Shown piece by piece: positions 52,549-60,824 of a DNA stretch of 64,000 nt. The stretch is from CAZTGZ01 sp964613385. Its GTDB lineage: Bacteria > Bacteroidota > Bacteroidia > NS11-12g > UBA9320. The stretch lies in the NCBI GenBank assembly GCA_964613385.1, contig CAZTGZ010000009.1:1-64000 (forward strand), read 5' to 3'. A program made the translations under genes and the position numbers. Under the pieces are notes generated by a model. It had not been told where the DNA came from. It ran no database searches and was given only the letters and a program-made list of their open reading frames with translations. Numbering within the stretch: the first letter of the stretch is position 1; the number at the start of each line of letters is the position of its first letter.

Positions 52549-53894
52549 TTCACAAGTTTAAAAGCTTCTTGCATATCGATATAAAACTGTTCTCCACTTT
52601 CCAGATTTTTTAACGTGAGCTTTTGTTCAAGTATCTCCTTTTCACCCCAAATCATCACAAAAGGAATATTTCGTTTATCTGCATATTCCAGTTGTTTTCC
52701 AATTTTCTTAATATCCGGATAAACTTCAGCCGGAATATTCATCTGTCGTAAATCGCTCACGGTTTGCACGGCCATTTTACGACCCTGTTCATCCATATAA
52801 CAACATAAAACCCGGGTGGATTTCTGTCGGGAATTCGGGAATCGATTCAACTGTTCCAGAACGTCATAAATTCGATCCAACCCAAAAGAGATACCAACTC
52901 CACTTATTCCGGGCATCCCAAAAATGCCGGTCAGATTGTCGTATCTGCCACCACCTGAGATGCTGCCCATCGCACATTCGTCTGATATAACCTCAAATAT
53001 GCAACCGGTATAATAATCCAAACCTCTGGCCAATGCGCCATTAAAGAACAACTTGCCGGTATAACCGGAATCCTGATAATATTGGAGCAGTTGTTCTAAA
53101 TCTGCACAACCTTCGAGCCCCGTTTCAATTCCTGTCAGCGATGCTTTAAGCTCTTGAATGGTTACTCCGGATAATTCTGTTTTTCCTAGGTTCGGAAGAA
53201 TGATTTTCGTTTCTGTCTCCGTAAAACCATTGTTCAACAGCAACTGATTCACCCCCTCGATACCTATTTTGTCCATTTTGTCGATGATTACCGTCAGGGT
53301 CCTGAATCTATCCTGAACACCTGCTTTAACGGCGAATCCTTCAAGTATTTTACGGTGGTTTATTTGAATTTGAACCTTTAATTGAAGTGCTTCAAAAACC
53401 ATTTGATATAATCCGAGCAGATCGGATTCACTGAGCAATGAGTCGGTGCCTATAATATCTGCGTCACATTGCCAAAACTCTCTGTACCTGCCTTTTTGTG
53501 GCTTATCCGCCCGCCACACCGGCTGCATCTGATAACGGCGAAATGGAAATTGTATCTCATTTCTGTTTTGAACCACAAAGCGCGCCAAAGGAACGGTTAA
53601 ATCATAACGAAGACCTTTCTCGCTGATTTTAGGGATGATTTCTTCGGAACTATATACTCTGTCTGCCGCACCTTTCATAAAATCACCGGAGTTAAGAACT
53701 TTGAAGAGCAGTTGGTCCCCTTCATCGCCATATTTGCCTTGCAGGGTAGATAAATTCTCTAAAGCCGGAGTTTCGATCGGAAGTAATCCAAAAGTGTGAA
53801 AAGCATTTTCTATGATGCCCATAATCCACTTTCTGCGCATCATGGTTTCAGGTAAAAAGTCTCTGGTTCCTTTGGGTAATCCTGGCTTTTGCAT
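52545..53894 (-). CDS. hisS: Histidine-tRNA ligase
   Basis: Charges tRNA-His. The 449 residues start with KPGLPKGTRDFLPETMMRRK. Class II motif 2 is RYQMQPVWRADKPQKGRYREF. The histidine-binding GLDYYTGCIFE is near residue 290, and the motif 3 region has SISGGGRYDNLTG. The anticodon-binding domain is at the end. A -7-like TATCTTTG (plus 53899-53906) lies only five bases before the ATG, which would make the mRNA nearly leaderless if used. It is the first gene of its operon. Confidence 0.97.
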   Translation of the reverse strand: MQKPGLPKGTRDFLPETMMRRKWIMGIIENAFHTFGLLPIETPALENLSTLQGKYGDEGDQLLFKVLNSGDFMKGAADRVYSSEEIIPKISEKGLRYDLTVPLARFVVQNRNEIQFPFRRYQMQPVWRADKPQKGRYREFWQCDADIIGTDSLLSESDLLGLYQMVFEALQLKVQIQINHRKILEGFAVKAGVQDRFRTLTVIIDKMDKIGIEGVNQLLLNNGFTETETKIILPNLGKTELSGVTIQELKASLTGIETGLEGCADLEQLLQYYQDSGYTGKLFFNGALARGLDYYTGCIFEVISDECAMGSISGGGRYDNLTGIFGMPGISGVGISFGLDRIYDVLEQLNRFPNSRQKSTRVLCCYMDEQGRKMAVQTVSDLRQMNIPAEVYPDIKKIGKQLEYADKRNIPFVMIWGEKEILEQKLTLKNLESGEQFYIDMQEAFKLVK

Positions 53895-53927
53895 GCTGCA
53901 AAGATATGAGGGCAGTTTTAATTCGCT

Positions 53928-55802
53928 CTATTTGGACAACTGCCTGTGGCTAAGTCGGTAATGAAAGGAACCCAAATGTGTTTTCAACTCTTCATACAGA
54001 TTATTGGCAATTTGAGGTTCGGTGTCTTTGAGGTTTTTAATGGCTTCCGGATCCGAGTCGATATGATGCAATCTTTCTATCCCGGATGATGAAGCTTGTA
54101 TAAAATAAGGCCCTTTACGAAAAGTATAGCTGCCTTGAAAATATTGAATACAACTCCCTTCTTGCGAAGAATCCAGAAGTGAACGACCCGGTGATATGAA
54201 ATTTTCCGGATATCCTGTGATTTCTAAAATGGTAGGCATCAGGTCTATTTGGCTCCCAACTTTTGGGTTTACCCCCTGAAAACCCAACCCCGGACCATAA
54301 AAAATAAGTGGAATTTCATACCTGCCCAAAGGGTTTTGATAAGTGGGTGTTTCATTGATGGATGTATGATCTGCAGTAATAACAAACAGGGTTTGAGCAT
54401 ACCAAGGTTGTTGGGATGCTACATGAAAAAAGGCCCGCAATGCATCATCGGTATAACGAATGCTTTTATGAATGGGAAGGGTTCCTTCTTCAAATTTTGT
54501 ACTTAAATGATGCGGCAGTTCGTACGGATGATGGCTGGAAAGGGTAAAAATGGATCCAAAGAACGGCTGTTTCATTTGATTCATTTTGCTCAGGGCAAAT
54601 TGCAAATAGGGTCCATCATGCACCCCCCATTCACCGTAGTCTTCGTTGCGATTGGACGTAAATTCCTGACGACTATAATATCGGTCGAAGCCATTTCTCA
54701 ATAAAAAGGACCTGAATCCCATAGAACCCGGGTCGGCACCATGAAAAAAGGAGCTCTCGTATCCCAATTCTTTTAATAAAGCCGCGAGAGATGTTAGCGG
54801 TGTCATGGAAGCACTATGCTGAATAAAAGGTTCATTCAAGAGCGCAGGTATGGAGGATATCAGCGCAGGAACTGCATCCATGGACTTTAATCCGGCTGCA
54901 TAATAGTTGCTGAAATACAGCCCATTGCGTCCCAGGCTATCCAAAAAAGGCGTATAAGAGTTCCTTCCTGCCTTGTTAAATCCCGTGTACTCTTTACCGA
55001 AACTCTCCAGTATAATGAGACAGATATTTACGTTTCGTCCTGGGCGTTCAAAATGCTGCAGATCACCCGGATCTGCCTTGTCCGGCACTGAGATAGATGG
55101 TCGAACGGAATTGCGATCCAGATAGCTTTGGGCGAAAACCAATCCACTATTCAGGGTTAATTCCCAGGGTCCTTCCGGTGCAAATAAAATGGCGTCTGTA
55201 ACATGCAGGGGTTTTAGCCTGCTTCCTCCGCGGGCAATAAAAATTGCCAATGGAATAAAAAACAAAAAGAGCGCTGTATTCAGTCGGCTCCGGTGATGGC
55301 TGTTTCCTTTAGGATAAAGGATCCAGCATAAGTATAAGAGAAGAGCTATTACAATTATCGTGAACCAATAATCCCGGATATAGGTGAATATGGAAATATT
55401 GTTTTGTTCTGTAAATCCGAGAATCTCAATCCCTGACCTGACTTTAGAAATGGGGAAGTACATTGCATCGATGGCCGTAAGCATCACTAAAATCAGTGTA
55501 ACGAAGAGAAAATATGCTTTTCCTGTGTAGTAAAGCCAGAGGTTAGATTTGTTCCGCTCGACCCAGGTTGCAAAAAATAAGGGAATCAGGAGATACCAGC
55601 TGAATATCCAGTCAAATAGCAATCCTCCTCCGCAAACAGTGGCCCATGTTTCAATATCAGATGATGGGAATTGTCTGAAATTGTACATAAAAAACAGTAA
55701 ACGAAGAATGCTTCCGGTTACCATCATCAGACCAATTCTCTTGACAAAAGTATAAAAGGACGATCCCTGCCAGTTGTGTTTAACGCTGTGTTTTGATAAC
55801 AT
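53928..55802 (-). CDS. LTA-synthase-family sulfatase-fold membrane enzyme
   Basis: The N-terminal ~190 residues have about five TM segments. The rest is a sulfatase-fold domain with ICLIILESFGKEYTGFN, GLKSMDAVPALISSIPA (where the LtaS nucleophile Thr is Ser), SFFHGADPGSMGF and FVITADHTS. This is the layout of LtaS/MdoB-type phosphoglycerol or phosphoethanolamine transferases acting in the periplasm. Bacteroidota have no lipoteichoic acid, so a lipid or glycan headgroup transfer is more likely. I chose the ATG at 55802 (624 residues). An earlier ATG at 55844 would leave almost no promoter room. Confidence 0.85.
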   Translation of the reverse strand: MLSKHSVKHNWQGSSFYTFVKRIGLMMVTGSILRLLFFMYNFRQFPSSDIETWATVCGGGLLFDWIFSWYLLIPLFFATWVERNKSNLWLYYTGKAYFLFVTLILVMLTAIDAMYFPISKVRSGIEILGFTEQNNISIFTYIRDYWFTIIVIALLLYLCWILYPKGNSHHRSRLNTALFLFFIPLAIFIARGGSRLKPLHVTDAILFAPEGPWELTLNSGLVFAQSYLDRNSVRPSISVPDKADPGDLQHFERPGRNVNICLIILESFGKEYTGFNKAGRNSYTPFLDSLGRNGLYFSNYYAAGLKSMDAVPALISSIPALLNEPFIQHSASMTPLTSLAALLKELGYESSFFHGADPGSMGFRSFLLRNGFDRYYSRQEFTSNRNEDYGEWGVHDGPYLQFALSKMNQMKQPFFGSIFTLSSHHPYELPHHLSTKFEEGTLPIHKSIRYTDDALRAFFHVASQQPWYAQTLFVITADHTSINETPTYQNPLGRYEIPLIFYGPGLGFQGVNPKVGSQIDLMPTILEITGYPENFISPGRSLLDSSQEGSCIQYFQGSYTFRKGPYFIQASSSGIERLHHIDSDPEAIKNLKDTEPQIANNLYEELKTHLGSFHYRLSHRQLSK

Positions 55803-55858
55803 CAATTTAAGGTTAAGCAAACATCTATATTTTTCCTGAATCAATTATTCGGTTTTCG

Positions 55859-55888
55859 TTGATTTTTGTGAAAAATTACTTACCTTTG
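55859..55888 (+). promoter_or_regulatory. Promoter of rpmE
   Basis: TTG at 55859-55861, 19 bases, then TACCTTTG at 55881-55888. This is a full consensus match, 24 nt before the rpmE ATG. It supports starting rpmE at 55913 and not at the in-frame codon at 55859. Confidence 0.82.
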
Positions 55889-55912
55889 CAACCCTTTAAA
55901 GGAAGAATTGAA

Positions 55913-56161
55913 ATGAAACCAGAAATTCACCCATCCAACTACAGACTGGTCGTATTTAAAGACATGTCCAATGAACATACATTTATTACTCGCTCTACGG
56001 TGGAAACCAAAGAGAATATTGTATGGGAAGACGGCAATGAATATCCGTTGTATAAATTGGAAATTTCCAATACTTCACACCCATTCTATACAGGTAAATC
56101 GAATTTGGTTGATACTGCGGGTAGAATCGATAAGTTTAACAGGCGTTACGGCAAGAAATAA
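55913..56161 (+). CDS. rpmE: 50S ribosomal protein L31 type B (bL31), zinc-free
   Basis: L31 bridges the 50S central protuberance to the 30S head. The 82 residues start MKPEIHPSNYRLVVFKDMSN and contain EISNTSHPFYTGKSNLVDTAGR with the usual FNRRYGKK end. No cysteine is present, so it is the type B form that does not need zinc. The upstream in-frame ORF begins inside the promoter and is not used. Confidence 0.97.
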   Translation: MKPEIHPSNYRLVVFKDMSNEHTFITRSTVETKENIVWEDGNEYPLYKLEISNTSHPFYTGKSNLVDTAGRIDKFNRRYGKK

Positions 56162-56186
56162 TTCTGTCGATTATAATATTATTGAT

Positions 56187-56217
56187 AAAGCCTTCTGTCG
56201 GAAGGCTTTATTTTTTT
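56187..56217 (+). terminator. Rho-independent terminator after rpmE
   Basis: AAAGCCTTC and GAAGGCTTT form a perfect nine-base stem with a five-base loop, followed by an A and seven T residues. It separates rpmE from the next gene. Confidence 0.9.
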
Positions 56218-56232
56218 AGATAATTTGCTGCC

Positions 56233-57396
56233 ATGATTTTATTCGATGACGATAAAAGGTCGGATTTGTTTCCCTTTCTTCTCAGTAGACCGGCTGCGGC
56301 ACTCAGAGTAGGGATACTGACCATAGCAGAGAAATGGCAATTCTATACTGGTGAAAACTGTTCTTTTCTAACCCTGGATTATTTATCTCCATTATTTGAG
56401 AAGCCGCAAGTAGGCGATTTGCTTCATGTAAATGGCAGATTGTTACCAAATAAGAGTCTGGCGGATTGGGTGATGAAACTCAAACCTGGCCAAAACCTGA
56501 AAGATACAAACGGAGAAATCATAGCCTGGATGGGTGACGCCAAAGAAAAATCAACCGAGACCCTGTCAAGCCTGCAGGTAGATGCAGTGAACAGACCATT
56601 TGATATATTTCGCCTGAACGGTGTCGAATTAGAAAAGGATTTCGATTTAATTACTGCCGGAAGAACTTCTGCTGATATCAAAGGATCCAATGTCTTTTTT
56701 AATGAAAAGAAGATATTCGCAGAACCGGGAGCAAAAGTTTGGCATGCGGTGATCAATGCGACAGATGGTCCGGTTTATCTGGGAAAAGATAGTGAAGTGA
56801 TGGAGGGGTCGCTCATTCGGGGAGGTCTTGCATTGGGTGAACATTCTACCCTCAAAATGGGAGCCAAAATTTATGGACCGACATCGATTGGTCCACATTG
56901 TAAAATCGGTGGTGAAGTCAATAATTCCGTAGTCTTTGGTTACAGCAATAAAGCGCATGACGGGTTCTTAGGAAATTCGGTCATTGGTGAATGGTGTAAT
57001 CTCGGGGCCGATTCAAACAATTCAAATCTCAAGAACAATTACGAAACAGTAAAACTGTGGAATTATACAACGGAAAGATTTGAATCTACCGGCTTGCAAT
57101 TCTGCGGGTTAATAATGGGTGATCATTCCAAATGCGGAATCAATACCATGTTTAACACAGGAACAGTTACGGGCGTGAGTTCCAATATTTTTGGAAGCGG
57201 TTTCCCGAGGAATTTTATCCCATCTTTTTGTTGGGGTGGGGCAGGAGGAATGGAAACCTACGCGCTTTCCAAGGCTATTGACACAGCAAGGAAAGTTTAC
57301 GAAAGAAGAAATCTTGAGTTTGGAGAGGCAGAGCAGAACATGTTCAAAGCCATATTTGAAGAAAGCGCGAAGCACAGAATCTGGGAAAGAAAATAG
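56233..57396 (+). CDS. GlmU-family sugar nucleotidyltransferase-like protein
   Basis: The 387 residues combine an N-terminal part resembling a nucleotidyltransferase (FPFLLSRPAAALRVGILTIAEKW) with a C-terminal left-handed beta-helix of hexapeptide repeats (~190-330: GPVYLGKDSEVMEG, LIRGGLALGEHSTLK and the like). The classic LAAGxGTRM nucleotide-binding start is not seen, so the catalytic state is unclear. Family members are annotated as putative UDP-GlcNAc-type enzymes in Bacteroidota. It is followed after 5 nt by tpiA, suggesting one mRNA, and begins 15 nt after the rpmE terminator. Confidence 0.82.
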   Translation: MILFDDDKRSDLFPFLLSRPAAALRVGILTIAEKWQFYTGENCSFLTLDYLSPLFEKPQVGDLLHVNGRLLPNKSLADWVMKLKPGQNLKDTNGEIIAWMGDAKEKSTETLSSLQVDAVNRPFDIFRLNGVELEKDFDLITAGRTSADIKGSNVFFNEKKIFAEPGAKVWHAVINATDGPVYLGKDSEVMEGSLIRGGLALGEHSTLKMGAKIYGPTSIGPHCKIGGEVNNSVVFGYSNKAHDGFLGNSVIGEWCNLGADSNNSNLKNNYETVKLWNYTTERFESTGLQFCGLIMGDHSKCGINTMFNTGTVTGVSSNIFGSGFPRNFIPSFCWGGAGGMETYALSKAIDTARKVYERRNLEFGEAEQNMFKAIFEESAKHRIWERK

Positions 57397-57401
57397 CTTA
57401 T

Positions 57402-58163
57402 ATGAAAAGAACTAAAATAGTGGCCGGTAATTGGAAAATGAATACCGGTCTGGTGGAAGCCAGAGAATTGGTTACCGAAATAAAAGGGATGATTAAAGAC
57501 GAAGTGAATCACGAAGTTGAAGTATGGGTCTTTCCGCCATTTCCTTTTTTAAGCGCTGTTTCGGGATTGTTAAAAGATAGTAGGATTGGCACCGGGGCAC
57601 AGAATGTTTCTTCATTCACAAATGGAGCTTATACCGGAGAAGTTTCAGCTTCCATGTTAAATTCTATGGATATACATCAAGTGCTCATCGGCCATTCGGA
57701 ACGGCGTCAGTACTTTGGAGAGAATTACGAGATTCTTAAAGAAAAGACCAACCGCGCACTGGACGCCGGTTTACAAGTGATTTTTTGTTGTGGCGAAACC
57801 CTGGAACAAAGAGAGTCATCTCACCATTTTAGTACTGTAGAGACTCAACTGAAAGAGAGCCTTTTTCATTTATCCTCAGATCAATTTGCTAAAATTGTGA
57901 TTGCCTATGAGCCTGTTTGGGCAATAGGAACCGGTGTTACGGCTTCTGCAGCTCAAGCCGGTGAAATGCACACATTTATCCGCGATATTCTGGTGCAACA
58001 TTTTGGTGATAGCGCCAACCAAACAAGAATTTTGTATGGAGGAAGCGTAAAACCGGAAAATGCAGCGGAACTTTTCAGTATGGAAAATATAGATGGAGGA
58101 CTTATCGGAGGTGCGGCGCTGTCATCCAGAAGTTTTACAGATATTGTCAAAGCGGCGAAATAG
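57402..58163 (+). CDS. tpiA: Triose-phosphate isomerase
   Basis: Interconverts glyceraldehyde-3-phosphate and dihydroxyacetone phosphate. The 253 residues show Asn10 and Lys12 in AGNWKMN, His98 in IGHSERRQYFG, the catalytic Glu170 in AYEPVWAIGTG and the phosphate loop YGGSVKPENA. All catalytic residues are in place. The end overlaps by 17 nt the end of the convergent gene at 58147, an antiparallel overlap of stop regions. Confidence 0.98.
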   Translation: MKRTKIVAGNWKMNTGLVEARELVTEIKGMIKDEVNHEVEVWVFPPFPFLSAVSGLLKDSRIGTGAQNVSSFTNGAYTGEVSASMLNSMDIHQVLIGHSERRQYFGENYEILKEKTNRALDAGLQVIFCCGETLEQRESSHHFSTVETQLKESLFHLSSDQFAKIVIAYEPVWAIGTGVTASAAQAGEMHTFIRDILVQHFGDSANQTRILYGGSVKPENAAELFSMENIDGGLIGGAALSSRSFTDIVKAAK

Positions 58164-59553
58164 TCAATTCTCCTATATACAAAAAGGAACCCTTCCTGCC
58201 ATAAATCTGGTATTTTCCATTTCCCAGAGGCCGATTTAAATGGGTTAGGATCGGAATCTTTCTGTTTTCTATGGTTACAACTTTCCCCAATTCTTCCAGA
58301 TTCATCATATAAACCTGATTGATTCTGCGGTTTCGATAGGTCTTTTGAGATTTGAAGAGGTATTTGCTTCCTGAATTGAATAGGACAAACGCTGATCGGT
58401 CGGTTCTGATGAGATTGTATGAAGAAATTTGCCCAAAGTCATCAAAAGTCACTTGCTTTTTGGGAATGAACGAAAATTGAATGGAATCTCCGCGAACTTT
58501 CACCATCACTAAATGGTTGTAGTGGAAATCGAAAATAGGCTTGGATGCCGTTCCACCGGATGCATTTAGAAAATACTGCTCAAATAAATATATGGTGTCA
58601 TTTCCCTGGACAATGCGTGAATCAGGATATAAGGCTCTGATTTTGTTACGGTTAAACAATTTGAAGGCATTGAACTTTTGAAGAAGCCAGTCAGGGTAGG
58701 GGACATGTCTGATCGATGAGCTGTCGATTAGAAAAATACCCTCGGAAATTTTTCCGGATTTTGTGCCGTATGTTCCAAAATATTCATGCCCCTTAAGAGG
58801 CCGTATGGTCGGATAAAAGAGCGATTCAGCGATGGGTGGAACATGGAAAACAGCCGGTTCTGAATTAAAAGGGATTCGAACAGAAGCAAAATGGTAGTTT
58901 CGGCGGAATCCTCTTTTTTCAGATGGGGTGATTCTATGTAAGGTAAAAAGACATTCAAGATGGTTGTGGTGAAATTGTATGTGAATAAGCTTGGGGCGCA
59001 AACCTGTCCAGGGTGGATAGATGGTATCACACTTCGGCTCTCCATCGAGCGCAATCTGCAGACAATACAGACCAATGGTGTCGTTCAATCTGGCTCCGGG
59101 TAATACGAATATGTACAAATTGGAGTGAATTTGCTCCAAAACAATTTGTGCGGGATAATCTGAACTATTCCGAAAAGTCAGAACCTTGGATTCATTTCCG
59201 GAACTGTCGATGAGCATAAGGTTGGAGCGGCCCAACATAGCAGGTGACAGATTTAATGATTTGTATTTGGACTGATAATAGTTAGTCCATAACTGTTTGC
59301 TTTTCTGGGCAGAATGAAAGGTGTGCCGAAAGAAGGTGTCTTTACTGTGGTAATATAAATATTGTTTTTCCCCAAGATATAAATTCGCGATGGTGTAAGA
59401 TGTATCTTTTTGAATATCAGATATATAATAAGGTCTTGATCCGATGTTCAAAGAGTCGGTCCATGTTATGCTCATGGTCTGATGTAAAGGTTGTGCCTTT
59501 AATGTTAAACTGGATACCCATACCAGAAATACCATCATCCAGAATTTACTCAT
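58147..59553 (-). CDS. Secreted protein of unknown function
   Basis: I do not recognise the family. The ATG at 59553 gives 468 residues with a clear signal peptide (MSKFWMMVFLVWVSSLTLKAQ). An in-frame reading to 59598 would add an odd N-terminal tail. The mature part is rich in aromatic residues, with repeated short strands (e.g. FDFHYNHLVMVKVRGDSIQF), and could form a beta-propeller-like domain. No enzyme motif or sorting domain is seen. It converges with tpiA (17-nt overlap) and is divergent from the lipoprotein at 59645. Confidence 0.65.
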   Translation of the reverse strand: MSKFWMMVFLVWVSSLTLKAQPLHQTMSITWTDSLNIGSRPYYISDIQKDTSYTIANLYLGEKQYLYYHSKDTFFRHTFHSAQKSKQLWTNYYQSKYKSLNLSPAMLGRSNLMLIDSSGNESKVLTFRNSSDYPAQIVLEQIHSNLYIFVLPGARLNDTIGLYCLQIALDGEPKCDTIYPPWTGLRPKLIHIQFHHNHLECLFTLHRITPSEKRGFRRNYHFASVRIPFNSEPAVFHVPPIAESLFYPTIRPLKGHEYFGTYGTKSGKISEGIFLIDSSSIRHVPYPDWLLQKFNAFKLFNRNKIRALYPDSRIVQGNDTIYLFEQYFLNASGGTASKPIFDFHYNHLVMVKVRGDSIQFSFIPKKQVTFDDFGQISSYNLIRTDRSAFVLFNSGSKYLFKSQKTYRNRRINQVYMMNLEELGKVVTIENRKIPILTHLNRPLGNGKYQIYGRKGSFLYIGELTISPL

Positions 59554-59644
59554 GTAGGCAAATATCCGATTCTTCGAGCCAAAAGCTAAGATGCTCAAAG
59601 GGAGTTCGGCATTAAATTGGTTTATTTGTGAATAAAATATCGGT

Positions 59645-60775
59645 ATGAAGAAAATTATCTACCTAATCCTCCTGATTCCAATGTTCTTACCGGCATGTAA
59701 AAGTGGTAAGAAATCCCTTAAAAATGGAAATTATGATGAAGCTTTCCATACATCTGTTAAGCGCCTGAAACAAAATCCCGGTAGTAAGCGCGCAGAAGAA
59801 GTACTTCTTTCTTCCTATAAGATGTCCATGAACTTTCATCAAAAGGAAATTGAAAGACATAAAGGTTCAGATTTACCGGAGAAGTATGATCAGATTGTTG
59901 CGCATTACAGAGCGATTAACGCCATGTATCTTGGGGTTCAGAATTGTCCTGCCTGTTTGGAGTTAATCCCGAATGCAGTTTACCTGCAGGAAGAAGAAAA
60001 GCAAGCGAGGTTGGAAGGTTCCAAATATCATTATTCAGAAGGCATCAAATTGATGGAATTGAAAACAATGGATGACAGCCGCGCTGCTTATCGTCATTTT
60101 CTCACAGCAAAGGACTATACCCCTCAATACGACAAAGTGGATGAATGGATTCGAAGATCGAAGAACGAAGGAACATTATATGTACTGGTGCGCATGGTTC
60201 CTGTTAGCCAGAATAGATATGCTTTAAGTTCAGAATTTTTTCGGCAGAAGATCATGGAGAATTTGAATGCCATGCAATACACTTTTGTCCGGTTTTATTC
60301 CGAAAATGAAGCGTCTAATGCGCCTTTTGGTCAGGTAATTACCTTGAGTTTTGATGATTTCAGCATTGGTGATACCTATGTGAAGGAGACCGTTAATAAT
60401 CTGAGCAAAGACAGTGTAAAAGTTGGCGAAACGGGAAGCAAAGAAGCTAAAATCCCTGTATATGGCACAGTAAAGGCAACCTTAAGGGTTTTTGAGAAAA
60501 GCGTGATGAGTTCAGGTGTTATGGATATGACCATTTTTAATACCGCAGACGGCGCAGTTCTGAGACAAGACAAATTGCCGGGTTCATACAATTGGTTTTG
60601 CAGTTGGGCTACTTTTAACGGAGATGAACGTGCATTGAGCAAGGAACAACTCAATTTAACCAAATCGAGAGAGATGATGCCACCGCCTCCTCAGGACATG
60701 TTTGTGTATTTTACCGGACCCATTTACAATCAGATTATCAGAATAGTCCGAAATCAGTATCAGTATTTGCAATAA
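59645..60775 (+). CDS. TPR-like lipoprotein of unknown function
   Basis: The 376 residues begin with a lipoprotein signal (LLIPMFLPACKS, Cys18). Residues ~20-160 have helical repeats (GNYDEAFHTSVKRLKQNPGS, and a YRAINAMYLG segment), resembling TPR units. The rest is a beta-rich domain (TLYVLVRMVPVSQNRYALS, then KIPVYGTVKATLRVFEK). I cannot name the family. It ends at a two-way terminator shared with the OmpA-type gene. An envelope-assembly role is possible but unproven. Confidence 0.65.
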   Translation: MKKIIYLILLIPMFLPACKSGKKSLKNGNYDEAFHTSVKRLKQNPGSKRAEEVLLSSYKMSMNFHQKEIERHKGSDLPEKYDQIVAHYRAINAMYLGVQNCPACLELIPNAVYLQEEEKQARLEGSKYHYSEGIKLMELKTMDDSRAAYRHFLTAKDYTPQYDKVDEWIRRSKNEGTLYVLVRMVPVSQNRYALSSEFFRQKIMENLNAMQYTFVRFYSENEASNAPFGQVITLSFDDFSIGDTYVKETVNNLSKDSVKVGETGSKEAKIPVYGTVKATLRVFEKSVMSSGVMDMTIFNTADGAVLRQDKLPGSYNWFCSWATFNGDERALSKEQLNLTKSREMMPPPPQDMFVYFTGPIYNQIIRIVRNQYQYLQ

Positions 60776-60810
60776 AAAAAAAGGCTGTCTCATCGGACAG
60801 CCTTTTTTTT
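60774..60810. terminator. Bidirectional terminator
   Basis: GGCTGTC and GACAGCC pair around TCATCG, with an A run on one side and a T run on the other. It serves the lipoprotein gene (plus) and the OmpA-family gene (minus). Confidence 0.9.
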
Positions 60811-60824
60811 ATAGTTAATGAAAA

